Source: JAJRTA01 sp965603125 | Lineage (GTDB): Bacteria > Zixibacteria > MSB-5A5 > GN15 > FEB-12 | Direction: 5' to 3' | Length of the DNA stretch: 64,000 nucleotides | Assembly: GCA_965603125.1 (NCBI GenBank) | Contig: CBFDBU010000001.1 | Coordinates: 186,001-250,000 of the forward strand | Shown here: positions 8,942 through 15,895 of the stretch, piece by piece | Layout: each line of letters begins with the position of its first letter | How positions within the stretch are numbered: the first letter of the stretch is position 1 | Made by a program: the position numbers and the translations under genes | Notes under the pieces: generated by a model | Told to the model about the DNA's origin: nothing | Seen by the model: only the letters and a program-made list of their open reading frames with translations | Databases searched by the model: none

Positions 8942-9601
8942 CTACAGGACGCTGTAGCTGACGCCAAGGAAGATGCCGTCGTTGCCGTCGAACTGGAACT
9001 CACCATACAGACCGACGTCGCGGCTGATATCCCAGCAGACACCCATGTTAAGCCCGAATTTGAGCTCCGACTGTTTCTTCTCGCTGGTTTCGCCGCCCCT
9101 GCCGGCAGGCACTTCGATCTTTGTCCGCTCCAGGCGCACGTTGATCCGTCCGTACGGAGACAGGGTTGTGCCGCCCTTGAGAGCGACCGGGTAGGAACCG
9201 AGGACGTGCCCTCCAATCTGAATTGCGCTCATATTGTCGAAATCCAGGTACTCTGCAAGAGCGCCGAGAGCCAGGTCGAACGGATCAGTCCCCCCACGCT
9301 GGAAGTTCAGAAGCTGGTACTTGAAATCGGCTCCGATCGTGATCGTCGCGTTGACGCCCGCATCGTCCGCAATTCCCAGCAGGATGCGCCCATCCGTGTA
9401 GTCCGACAGACCGTACTTGAAATACCCCAAGAACGAGGTATGGTCGGCGGCGCCGATCCCAAGCCCGACCGACCCGTTGGCCATCCCCAGCGACCGGGCC
9501 GTCCAGAGTGTTCCGAAGGATGAACCAAACGCCCCGGCAGCCTCGCCGTTGGCCACCATCATAAGCACCAGCACGAAAACAAGCGCGATCTTTCTTCTCA
9601 T
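8942..9601 (-). CDS. Secreted, probable outer-membrane beta-barrel protein
   Basis: The 219-residue protein opens with MRRKIALVFVLVLMMVANGEA, a clear signal peptide with cleavage likely near ANGEAAGA. The mature part alternates polar and hydrophobic residues with many glycines and aromatics (GADFKYQLLNF, YGRINVRLERTKI, VGLYGEFQF) and ends in VSYSVL, as expected for a small outer-membrane barrel. I do not recognise a family. It is transcribed away from the sodium transporter gene. A good minus-strand promoter lies at 9662-9690. A 49-nt gap separates it from uppP, so it may sit at the head of that operon or stand alone. Confidence 0.75.
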   Translation of the reverse strand: MRRKIALVFVLVLMMVANGEAAGAFGSSFGTLWTARSLGMANGSVGLGIGAADHTSFLGYFKYGLSDYTDGRILLGIADDAGVNATITIGADFKYQLLNFQRGGTDPFDLALGALAEYLDFDNMSAIQIGGHVLGSYPVALKGGTTLSPYGRINVRLERTKIEVPAGRGGETSEKKQSELKFGLNMGVCWDISRDVGLYGEFQFDGNDGIFLGVSYSVL

Positions 9602-9661
9602 ATTTGTTCCTTCCTGTCAGACAGTCTCTTCGACTCGGTTTGCCGCAGTTCTTATAAGGAA

Positions 9662-9690
9662 ATGCTATCGCTTCCCCCGGGGACAGTCAA
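9662..9690 (-). promoter_or_regulatory. Sigma-70-type promoter for the barrel protein gene
   Basis: On the minus strand, TTGACT (9690-9685) and TAGCAT (9667-9662) are separated by exactly 17 nt. The expected transcript starts about 50 nt before the ATG at 9601. The -35 box matches 5 of 6 consensus bases and the -10 box 4 of 6. The same TAGCAT box recurs in the promoter in front of rpsL. Confidence 0.5.
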
Positions 9691-9813
9691 TCAAAAAAGC
9701 CGTCGGGAGACATTAATTGTTGACCAGACCGCGATCGGCATCTTCATTCCTGTTTTACGGGTCCGATGGAAGTGAGTTGCCTCCACTTTCCGCTGCGTGT
9801 CGTTAACCCGTAG

Positions 9814-9833
9814 GCACCGGCAAGACGTTGCCG
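9814..9833 (+). promoter_or_regulatory. Perfect hairpin in the 5' leader of the sodium transporter gene
   Basis: ACCGGCAA, the loop GACG, then TTGCCGGT form a perfect 8-bp stem 40 nt upstream of the transporter ATG. No T-run follows, so it is not an obvious terminator. It may be a leader structure or a protein-binding site; its function cannot be read from the sequence. Confidence 0.4.
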
Positions 9834-9872
9834 GTCACCATGAGATTGCGAACTTGAACCGGGAGATCAACA

Positions 9873-11264
9873 ATGGCGAACGGGCAAGGATTCGATAACA
9901 GCAAATCCGAGACGACGTTTAAAGTCCCCCTGGGACGCGGTAGCTGGGCTACACATATCGGATTTATCCTTGCCGCTACCGGGTCGGCCATCGGCCTCGG
10001 CAACATCTGGAAGTTCCCCTATATCACCGGTGAATATGGCGGTGGAGCCTTTGTTCTTGTCTATCTCGTGTGCGTTGTGGTTGTGGGACTCCCGCTTATG
10101 ATGGCCGAGTTGATTATTGGTCGCCGCGCGCAGCAGAACCCGGTGGGAGCTTTCCAGCGCCTGCACCGGGAAGGCAGCCCCTGGCAATTAGTGGGTTGGC
10201 TGGGGGTGGCCTCTGGCTTTGTCATCCTGTCATATTATAGTGTCGTGGCTGGTTGGGCGCTCGCGTATATCTTCAAGGCTATTGCAGGCTTTCAGGGCAC
10301 AGCCGAAGCCGTCCAGGGTGAGTTTGTCGAACTGGTCGGCAGTCCCGGGCAGTCGATTCTCTACCACACGATTTTTATGGCTATGTGCATCGGTATCGTA
10401 ATCGGCGGCATCAAGCAGGGTATCGAACGCTGGAGCAAGATTCTAATGCCGGCGCTGTTTGCGATCCTGATCGGTCTGGCGACCTACGGCCTCGTCTCCA
10501 CCGCCGGCGGTAGCAAGGCGCTGGCTTTCCTGTTCAAGCCGGATTTCTCCAAATTAGGGGCTGAGGGTGTCCTGTCGGCGCTGGGGCACGCCTTCTTCAC
10601 ATTATCGTTAGGTATGGGCGCCATGATCACCTACGGCAGCTACATGAAGCGCGACTCCAAACTCGTTCGCGACGCCATATACATATCCTTTCTCGATACC
10701 GTGGTCGCTCTCGTAGCCGGAATAGCCATCTTTTCGATGGTTTTCCACTTCGGAATGGAACCGGGTCAGAGCGTAGGTTTGATCTTCAGGACGCTGCCGG
10801 TGCTATTCGAGCAGACTGGTCCCCTGGTGTCAGTACCATTCTTTGTACTGTTGACATTTGCCGCCGTAACGTCCGGAATCAGTCTGCTTGAGGTGGTTGT
10901 CTCCTACTTTGTGGACCGAAGAGGCTGGAGTCGTACCGCCGCCACCCTTATTCTGGGCATAGCCATCTATGTGCTGGGGATTTTCTCGGCGGTGAGCGCC
11001 TGGTCGGTTCCGTTCTCAGGAAAAGGATTCTTCGATTTCTTTGACGACTTCTCCACCAACTACATGCTGCCTGTCGGCGGTCTGCTGACATGCCTGTTTA
11101 TCGCCTGGGTGATGAAGGACAAGGACCGCGCCGACGAATTCGGCTCCCGCGGTCCCCTGTACATGGGATTGAGGTTCTTCCTGAGATACATCACGCCGTT
11201 GGCCGTGCTGGCGGTGATTCTCCATGGTTTGGAATTGCTCCCCTTCATGGAGTATGGGAATTGA
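9873..11264 (+). CDS. Sodium-dependent amino acid (NSS/SNF family) transporter
   Basis: The 463-residue membrane protein belongs to the neurotransmitter:sodium symporter family (LeuT, MhsT), which uses the sodium gradient to import amino acids or similar solutes. The N-terminal helix has the signature SAIGLGNIWKFPY with the sodium-binding GLGN region, followed by GGGAFVLVYL and GLPLMMAE. Further hydrophobic helices follow, including ALGHAFFTLSLGMGAMITYGSYM, another conserved NSS segment. Length fits bacterial members with 11 or 12 helices. The ATG is preceded by GGGAG at suitable distance. It is the only plus-strand gene in the window. The substrate cannot be told from sequence. Confidence 0.93.
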   Translation: MANGQGFDNSKSETTFKVPLGRGSWATHIGFILAATGSAIGLGNIWKFPYITGEYGGGAFVLVYLVCVVVVGLPLMMAELIIGRRAQQNPVGAFQRLHREGSPWQLVGWLGVASGFVILSYYSVVAGWALAYIFKAIAGFQGTAEAVQGEFVELVGSPGQSILYHTIFMAMCIGIVIGGIKQGIERWSKILMPALFAILIGLATYGLVSTAGGSKALAFLFKPDFSKLGAEGVLSALGHAFFTLSLGMGAMITYGSYMKRDSKLVRDAIYISFLDTVVALVAGIAIFSMVFHFGMEPGQSVGLIFRTLPVLFEQTGPLVSVPFFVLLTFAAVTSGISLLEVVVSYFVDRRGWSRTAATLILGIAIYVLGIFSAVSAWSVPFSGKGFFDFFDDFSTNYMLPVGGLLTCLFIAWVMKDKDRADEFGSRGPLYMGLRFFLRYITPLAVLAVILHGLELLPFMEYGN

Positions 11265-11283
11265 GGATGGATGGTAGTGAGAG

Positions 11284-11357
11284 CGAAGGACTCCACCCCC
11301 ATTGTTCCTAAGGATTGGTACCCCACCTAAAGTGGAGCGGCAGGTGGGATCCTTCGG
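11284..11357. repeat. Long imperfect inverted repeat at the end of the methylase gene
   Basis: CGAAGGACTCCACC (11284-11297) is complementary, with two mismatches, to GGTGGGATCCTTCG (11344-11357). Nested inside are CCCACCT (11322-11328) and AGGTGGG (11342-11348). The element lies between the convergent transporter and methylase genes and supplies the last codons of the methylase frame. It could act as a bidirectional terminator or be a dispersed element. A related string, AGGTG..ATCCTTCGGTTT, recurs near 15855. Confidence 0.5.
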
Positions 11358-12241
11358 TTTCGCTTAGGTATAACCGGATGCGACGTATCTGGAATGACGA
11401 TACCATCGCTAAAGAACATGATCTCCTCTCCAGAGTAGCGCGCCTGAGCACTGTAACTAAGGTGGTAGTGGAATTCGCGCTTTCCCTTGTACAAAGATGC
11501 GATTTCCGGGACGGCATCGTATGATACGATCCAAGGTTGCCTAATCCGCTTTTGAATGATTTTGGCAATACCCTCGTGGTCGCGTGGCGTGAAGTGGTTC
11601 TGGTACAAACCATTACCTTTCGCATAATACGGTGGGTCCAGGTAGACCAGAGCTTGTATTGGCAGCATGGGCAACACTTGCGTAATGAAATCCTTGCCAT
11701 CTAAGCCATAAACCGAAATGTGATTCCTGTATCTTGCAATTCGTTGAATTCGCTTGACCAAATCCCTCTTGTTGAAACGTGCGTCCAGTTTCCACGGCCC
11801 TGTCTGATTCTTACCACCTATCACACCACCCGCGATTATGCCGGATCTATTAGTACGGTTAAGGAAGAATGTGCTAAACCCACGTTCTAGTGCGCTGTAC
11901 TCGTCTGCGTTGTCTTGAATCGCCTTTTGTTTGCGCCACTGGGTCATGCTGACTCTAGTGTCCTGGATCAGACGACACAGGTCGTCAGTATAATCCATCA
12001 CTGAAAGCCAAAATGAGTAGATCGATCGATCAAGGTCGTTGATGTGTACGTGCCGTACGTACTCACCGAATAGCATGGACCACGCAATACCAGCGCCCCC
12101 AGCGAAGACTTCAACATAGTGACCATCTAGCAGATTGTTCTCAGTTACAACCACCCTCATGAACTTGGCAAGTGCGCCTTTACCGCCTGGATATCGTAAG
12201 GGGCTCGTAAAGGCGTGATTCTGTAGTCCCGGTTTCACCAA
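11327..12241 (-). CDS. D12-class DNA adenine N6-methyltransferase
   Basis: The 304-residue enzyme would transfer a methyl group from S-adenosylmethionine to N6 of adenine in DNA. It has the Dam-family motifs: SPLRYPGGKG at residues 13-22 (motif X), YVEVFAGGAGIAWSM (motif I, SAM binding), INDLDRSIYSFW, and the catalytic LVYLDPPYY (motif IV, DPPY). There is no visible restriction domain or specificity subunit. It begins 4 nt after the stop of the ParB-like gene, so the two are one operon. Both have clearly lower GC than the flanking genes, which suggests acquisition by transfer. The recognition site is unknown. Its C-terminus runs into the inverted repeat at 11284-11357. Confidence 0.9.
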   Translation of the reverse strand: MVKPGLQNHAFTSPLRYPGGKGALAKFMRVVVTENNLLDGHYVEVFAGGAGIAWSMLFGEYVRHVHINDLDRSIYSFWLSVMDYTDDLCRLIQDTRVSMTQWRKQKAIQDNADEYSALERGFSTFFLNRTNRSGIIAGGVIGGKNQTGPWKLDARFNKRDLVKRIQRIARYRNHISVYGLDGKDFITQVLPMLPIQALVYLDPPYYAKGNGLYQNHFTPRDHEGIAKIIQKRIRQPWIVSYDAVPEIASLYKGKREFHYHLSYSAQARYSGEEIMFFSDGIVIPDTSHPVIPKRNRRIPPAAPL

Positions 12242-12245
12242 CCGC

Positions 12246-13616
12246 TCACTCCCACATCTTGACGAAAAGTGGTTGAATATTGTCCCAAATTGTCTTTAGT
12301 TCACTTGCGATCGGCTGGTAGTGTTGATTGTGAACATATTGTTGCCAGTTTGTAATCGAGAATATCGTGTCCTTGGTGCCAGCCTGCGTACGAATTGCGT
12401 GTAGCTCCTTCTTGCAGCTCGCATCGCTCCTCACTAGGTCGGTAACCACCGAGGCTACCTTCTCGTTAAGCGACATCTCTCTATCGATCGTCTTGCCAGA
12501 CCGGTTTCTCGACACCTTCGTGAGCGATAGGCGATTCACCGCCGCAAATTCATTTAGGCTCATTTCCAAGAATACGCGAAGTAGAACGGCACAGGAGTTC
12601 ACGAATGTCTCTACATGTAATTGTTGCAACTCATCGAATATCTTGGCAATTCGCACTTGCCCGATATTGAGCCTCAATGTCTTCGGAATGAGCGTTTTCC
12701 GAGCTCTCGCAACTCCCCTCTTTCGCCTTTCCGCCGACTGCCTCCTTTCAGACTGTGCATGCGATTTAAGATCAGTTGGTGCAATCCTCCTGCCCGGTAC
12801 TGGTAGTGCTCTTGCGGCCACAGCTTCAGCGTATCTAACTCGCTGATCTTTTGAGTCGATTTGTGTCACTTTGATGTGCTTATTCGCTACGTCACTTACC
12901 ACAATTGCCAGCCGTCCTAATACTTCATCTTTGTTTTCCGAATCCAAGGTAACTAACTGCTTCCCCACAATATCGATGCCAAGCGTACGTCTTACCTTCG
13001 GCGTCTTAATTAATCTATCGATATTGGATAATGCTATCTTTGATAACTTATCTCTAGTCACATTGTCCAGGAAAACACTGTCTTTCACCATTTCGAGGAG
13101 TTGGATTTCGGCTGATTCGCCACGGTATCGCGCAGCAGCCACGCCATTCCAGCTGATGATGCCGATGCCTCCGTTTTCACCAGTGTGCCGTAACTCAATC
13201 CAGGGTTTTGCGCGCTTCTGGCTGGGAGCAATTGTGCACAAGATAGCGAGAGGCAAATTCTTGCCATGTTTACTGTGCACTGTTTCCAATCGCTTGCCTA
13301 TACTTGCAGGAATGTTCAAAGAGTCTACGAGTTTGGGTTCGCTCGTAAGTTTTATGGCAGCTACTCGTCTATTGCCTTCTAGTACAGTATACTTGCCACT
13401 ATTCTTTGACTTTATAACAATCGGAGTCTCGGAAGGATTTAGACCCCCGCTCCGCCCTATGTGCTCGGCTAATCTGACAAGCTTCAATCCCTGTTCATTA
13501 ACCATTTTCTCAAGCGCATCATGCTGGTCAGCCTGTGTCTCGAATCTCGGATTCTGGACATTGACCAACAAATCCGCTATGTCTATGGTTTTCACCGTGA
13601 AATCTTTGATAGCCAC
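12246..13616 (-). CDS. ParB/Srx-fold protein with probable HEPN-like C-terminal domain
   Basis: The 456-residue product begins with a ParB-like nuclease fold: IADLLVNVQNPRF, then the conserved core GKYTVLEGNRRVAAIKL at about residues 75-92 (ParB box with NRR). The middle is basic (SERRQSAERRKRG). The C-terminal 110 residues are helical, with LLRVFLEMS near 345 and NWQQYVHNQHY near 427, followed by LKTIWDNIQPLF. That spacing of an R..E motif and a late YVHN resembles HEPN/DUF4145-type domains of defence proteins; this is my pattern judgement. There is no ParA gene, so plasmid-style partitioning is unlikely. It is expressed with the adenine methylase from a good promoter at 13705-13733. GC is low relative to neighbours. 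Confidence 0.75.
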   Translation of the reverse strand: MAIKDFTVKTIDIADLLVNVQNPRFETQADQHDALEKMVNEQGLKLVRLAEHIGRSGGLNPSETPIVIKSKNSGKYTVLEGNRRVAAIKLTSEPKLVDSLNIPASIGKRLETVHSKHGKNLPLAILCTIAPSQKRAKPWIELRHTGENGGIGIISWNGVAAARYRGESAEIQLLEMVKDSVFLDNVTRDKLSKIALSNIDRLIKTPKVRRTLGIDIVGKQLVTLDSENKDEVLGRLAIVVSDVANKHIKVTQIDSKDQRVRYAEAVAARALPVPGRRIAPTDLKSHAQSERRQSAERRKRGVARARKTLIPKTLRLNIGQVRIAKIFDELQQLHVETFVNSCAVLLRVFLEMSLNEFAAVNRLSLTKVSRNRSGKTIDREMSLNEKVASVVTDLVRSDASCKKELHAIRTQAGTKDTIFSITNWQQYVHNQHYQPIASELKTIWDNIQPLFVKMWE

Positions 13617-13704
13617 ATGTACATCCCCTTTCTTAGGCCTTCAGAACCACCGTACAGCCCACAGATTCCTTTGCGATTATCTCACGCTTGGTCAACATTG
13701 TTGC

Positions 13705-13733
13705 AATATAGGCAGCTCCTCAATCTTTGGCAA
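13705..13733 (-). promoter_or_regulatory. Promoter of the ParB-like/methylase operon
   Basis: On the minus strand TTGCCA (13733-13728) and TATATT (13710-13705) are 17 nt apart, close to consensus. The start codon lies about 90 nt downstream, leaving a leader in which I see no strong structure. Confidence 0.55.
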
Positions 13734-13758
13734 GTCTAGACTCGGGGATTGGAATCGC

Positions 13759-13779
13759 CAGGCCCACAGGGGGCCTGAC
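13759..13779. repeat. Dispersed palindromic repeat, copy 1
   Basis: CAGGCCC-ACAG-GGGGCCTG plus AC. The same 21 bases occur at 22151-22171. It is a hairpin-forming element located between the SbcD-like gene and the ParB/methylase operon, at the border of the low-GC patch. Confidence 0.75.
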
Positions 13780-13808
13780 CTACGAAGAGAGAATCACTAC
13801 GTAGTCAG

Positions 13809-14924
13809 CTACTCCTCCACCGCCAGGTACTGCAAAGCCTCGCGCTTGAGCCGCTCGCGGTCGAACCCCACGAGTTCCACTGTATCGAGGAACTCGACAA
13901 AGGCAAGATCGAGCCGTCCGATTGACGACCGCCCAAACTCCGGCGTGTCACCCTCGGCCTTCTCCTTCTCGAAGCGAATATCAAGGGCGAAGGAGTTCTG
14001 CTTGAGGGCCGCGATCTCCTGAGCGGGTATCGTCTTGAGCGTTTCCTCAGTGACGCCGGTGACGCTCACGCGGACGATCTTGTCGCCGGGGTCGACCCGC
14101 TCGATTTGTTCCCGCAGTATGCGAGCCAGCTCGTCTCCTCTTTTTCCGGAAGCGTCGATGGCAGTGATATCGACCATCGGGCGGCAGTTGACTTCATGGA
14201 AACTGACCCGGAACGGTTCCAAATCGACCACCGTGAAGCCCTTGGCGGCGGTTCTTTCCGACTGCGAGAGCCGTTCTGTCGACCCGGCATAGAATGCCCT
14301 CCGGCTCACCTTGCAGAAGTTGTGAAAGTGACCCAGGGCGGCATAGTCAAAACGGTCCAGGATATCCAGCGGTAACTCCTGCTCACCAAGATCAGCCATT
14401 GAGAACTCCTGCATTCCCGCCGCCACGCCGTGGGCGATAAGGACGTTGTATTTCGCGTTCGGGTCCGGAAGGCAGCGAGCGAGTTGTTCGTTCTGAGTGT
14501 CAGTCGTCAGGCAATGCGGGAGGGCGTGGCATCTGCAGTCACCGATCTCAAAGACCTCGACTTCTCCCCCAGCTGCGACGTGGAGATTCTCGATCCTGCT
14601 GTACACTTCCAGAGCGGAGCCGAGATGCGGCTGTTTGGGAGTGTCGTGATTGCCGCCGATTATCACGGTCGGGATGCCGTTCTCCTGCGCCAGGCGATAG
14701 AGCTGCTCTCCGGCTATGGCCATAACGCGATTGATGGGGCGTACGGAGTGAAACAGATCGCCGGCATGAATGCAGAGGTCCGGTTTGATCCGAATGATCT
14801 TGTCGACCGCCTCACGGAAGGCACTGATCATATCCTCCTGACGGAGCGTGAGTCCGCTCTTGCCTCGTCGCGGGTGGTTCTCGCCGGCTCCCAGGTGGCT
14901 GTCGGCGAAATGGCAGATTCTCAT
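13809..14924 (-). CDS. SbcD/Mre11-like DNA repair exonuclease
   Basis: The 371-residue protein is a calcineurin-type metallophosphoesterase of the SbcD/Mre11 class, which processes DNA ends and hairpins together with the SbcC/Rad50 ATPase. All metal-binding motifs are present in order: FADSHLG, HAGDLFH, GGNHDTP, IAHG and ALGHFH. The C-terminal region carries a partly recognisable capping domain ending in a short acidic tail. No sbcC/rad50 gene follows: the next genes are the ParB/methylase operon and the opposing transporter. Either the partner is elsewhere, was displaced by the insertion, or the protein works alone. GC looks native, unlike the genes on both sides. Confidence 0.9.
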   Translation of the reverse strand: MRICHFADSHLGAGENHPRRGKSGLTLRQEDMISAFREAVDKIIRIKPDLCIHAGDLFHSVRPINRVMAIAGEQLYRLAQENGIPTVIIGGNHDTPKQPHLGSALEVYSRIENLHVAAGGEVEVFEIGDCRCHALPHCLTTDTQNEQLARCLPDPNAKYNVLIAHGVAAGMQEFSMADLGEQELPLDILDRFDYAALGHFHNFCKVSRRAFYAGSTERLSQSERTAAKGFTVVDLEPFRVSFHEVNCRPMVDITAIDASGKRGDELARILREQIERVDPGDKIVRVSVTGVTEETLKTIPAQEIAALKQNSFALDIRFEKEKAEGDTPEFGRSSIGRLDLAFVEFLDTVELVGFDRERLKREALQYLAVEE

Positions 14925-15096
14925 GGGGTAATATGGCCTATACGCGCATGAAACAAAATCACAATCGTGGGGGGGTACGACGGGCGGTCATCGACTCTGT
15001 CATGAAGCAGTAATCCGACAGTCTGTGTGGGCCAAAGGCTCATCAGTCGCAAATAACGATGGTCCCATTAGCACCATCGTAGGTGAGATACCAATG

Positions 15097-15522
15097 CTAT
15101 AGAACATCTCGACCAATCAGGCATTGATGAGTCTTCAAGGGGCACACGGCTATGGGAGCCTCTTTCGCAGTATTCCAGGGGAACCAAATTGTACCGAAGT
15201 AGACTGGTTGTTGCTGTGTGTTCTGAACCGAAGTAATGTCCACATAACCTGTGTGGATCATCTCCGCATCACGCGCCACGCCAGGTGTGACGACCGAAAA
15301 CGCAGCACCTGTATCTATCAGAGCTCGGACTTGAATACTTGGGATCGGTTTCCCATGCGTCTCGAGTTGCCTAATAACTGCACGGGGTGGGCGAATTTCC
15401 ACTTGCAGGAAAGCGCCAGTATGAGCAAGGACCACCGGAGGGCGAAGCCGCACCTCTGTTTCCTTGCCGCCCTCAATCGCCTTACCTTTACCGCCGTAAA
15501 CAATACGGTGGATCAAAAACAA
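15097..15522 (-). CDS. Retropepsin-like aspartyl protease
   Basis: The 141-residue protein has the active-site signature VRALIDTGAAFSVVTP (DTGA) at about residues 85-100, which defines retroviral-type, single-domain aspartic proteases that work as dimers. The expected strands around it are present, and the C-terminus CLIGRDVL matches the conserved Gly-Arg-Asp end of bacterial members. No signal peptide is visible, so it is probably cytoplasmic. Its 5' end overlaps the upstream small gene by 10 nt, which indicates translational coupling. The substrate is unknown. Low-GC surroundings point to a mobile gene pair. Confidence 0.8.
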   Translation of the reverse strand: MFLIHRIVYGGKGKAIEGGKETEVRLRPPVVLAHTGAFLQVEIRPPRAVIRQLETHGKPIPSIQVRALIDTGAAFSVVTPGVARDAEMIHTGYVDITSVQNTQQQPVYFGTIWFPWNTAKEAPIAVCPLKTHQCLIGRDVL

Positions 15523-15749
15523 GCCTCCATCACTAGATTGATTGGCTTGTCATTAGTGACGTGGTAAACAAGAAAGCTACCTTCAGGTCCAAATTGTTCA
15601 ATACCGCCACTTGCGGCTTTCTCGTAACTATCAAATGACCCTACAACTTCTTGGTCAAAGATGAGCAGGAACTTTCCTAGGTACAGTCTTAGGAACTCGA
15701 CCTGCTCACGCTCCGCAAACTCAAGGTTTTTCTTCAAGTTCTTTTCCAT
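15513..15749 (-). CDS. Small DUF5678-like protein paired with the aspartyl protease
   Basis: The 78-residue protein has a charged helical N-terminus (MEKNLKKNLEFAEREQ) and a compact core FLRLYLGKFLLIFDQEVVGS, then SYEKAASGGIEQFG. The YLGKF...D..VVGSF..YEKA pattern resembles small DUF5678-type proteins, recognised by eye only. It is the first gene of a two-gene unit with the aspartyl protease (10-nt overlap) and has its own near-consensus promoter only about 20 nt upstream. Whether it is a substrate, an inhibitor or a partner of the protease is open; the layout recalls toxin-antitoxin pairs but gives no proof. Confidence 0.7.
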   Translation of the reverse strand: MEKNLKKNLEFAEREQVEFLRLYLGKFLLIFDQEVVGSFDSYEKAASGGIEQFGPEGSFLVYHVTNDKPINLVMEACF

Positions 15750-15767
15750 CTCAAGCCTCTGTCAACA

Positions 15768-15795
15768 AATATAGTGAAGTCCATATCTTTGTCAA
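15768..15795 (-). promoter_or_regulatory. Near-consensus promoter of the DUF5678-like/protease pair
   Basis: Minus strand: TTGACA (15795-15790), 16-nt spacer, TATATT (15773-15768). A second TTGACA lies just downstream in TTTGTTGACAGAGG, between the -10 box and the ATG, and could be an operator or chance. The leader would be only about 12 nt long. Confidence 0.7.
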
Positions 15796-15895
15796 CCCAT
15801 TTGCATACCCTTATCGGCACCGGTAATATCCTTAGAAGCATGTAAAAGACAAGAGGTGTATCCTTCGGTTTTCAACGACTTGTGAGAGGAGACAC

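Noticed and set aside
15853..15893. Possible terminator after the NtrC-type regulator
   Set aside because: AGGTGTCTCC and GGATACACCT pair with one mismatch, but the loop is 24 nt and the T-run is interrupted, so it was not listed.
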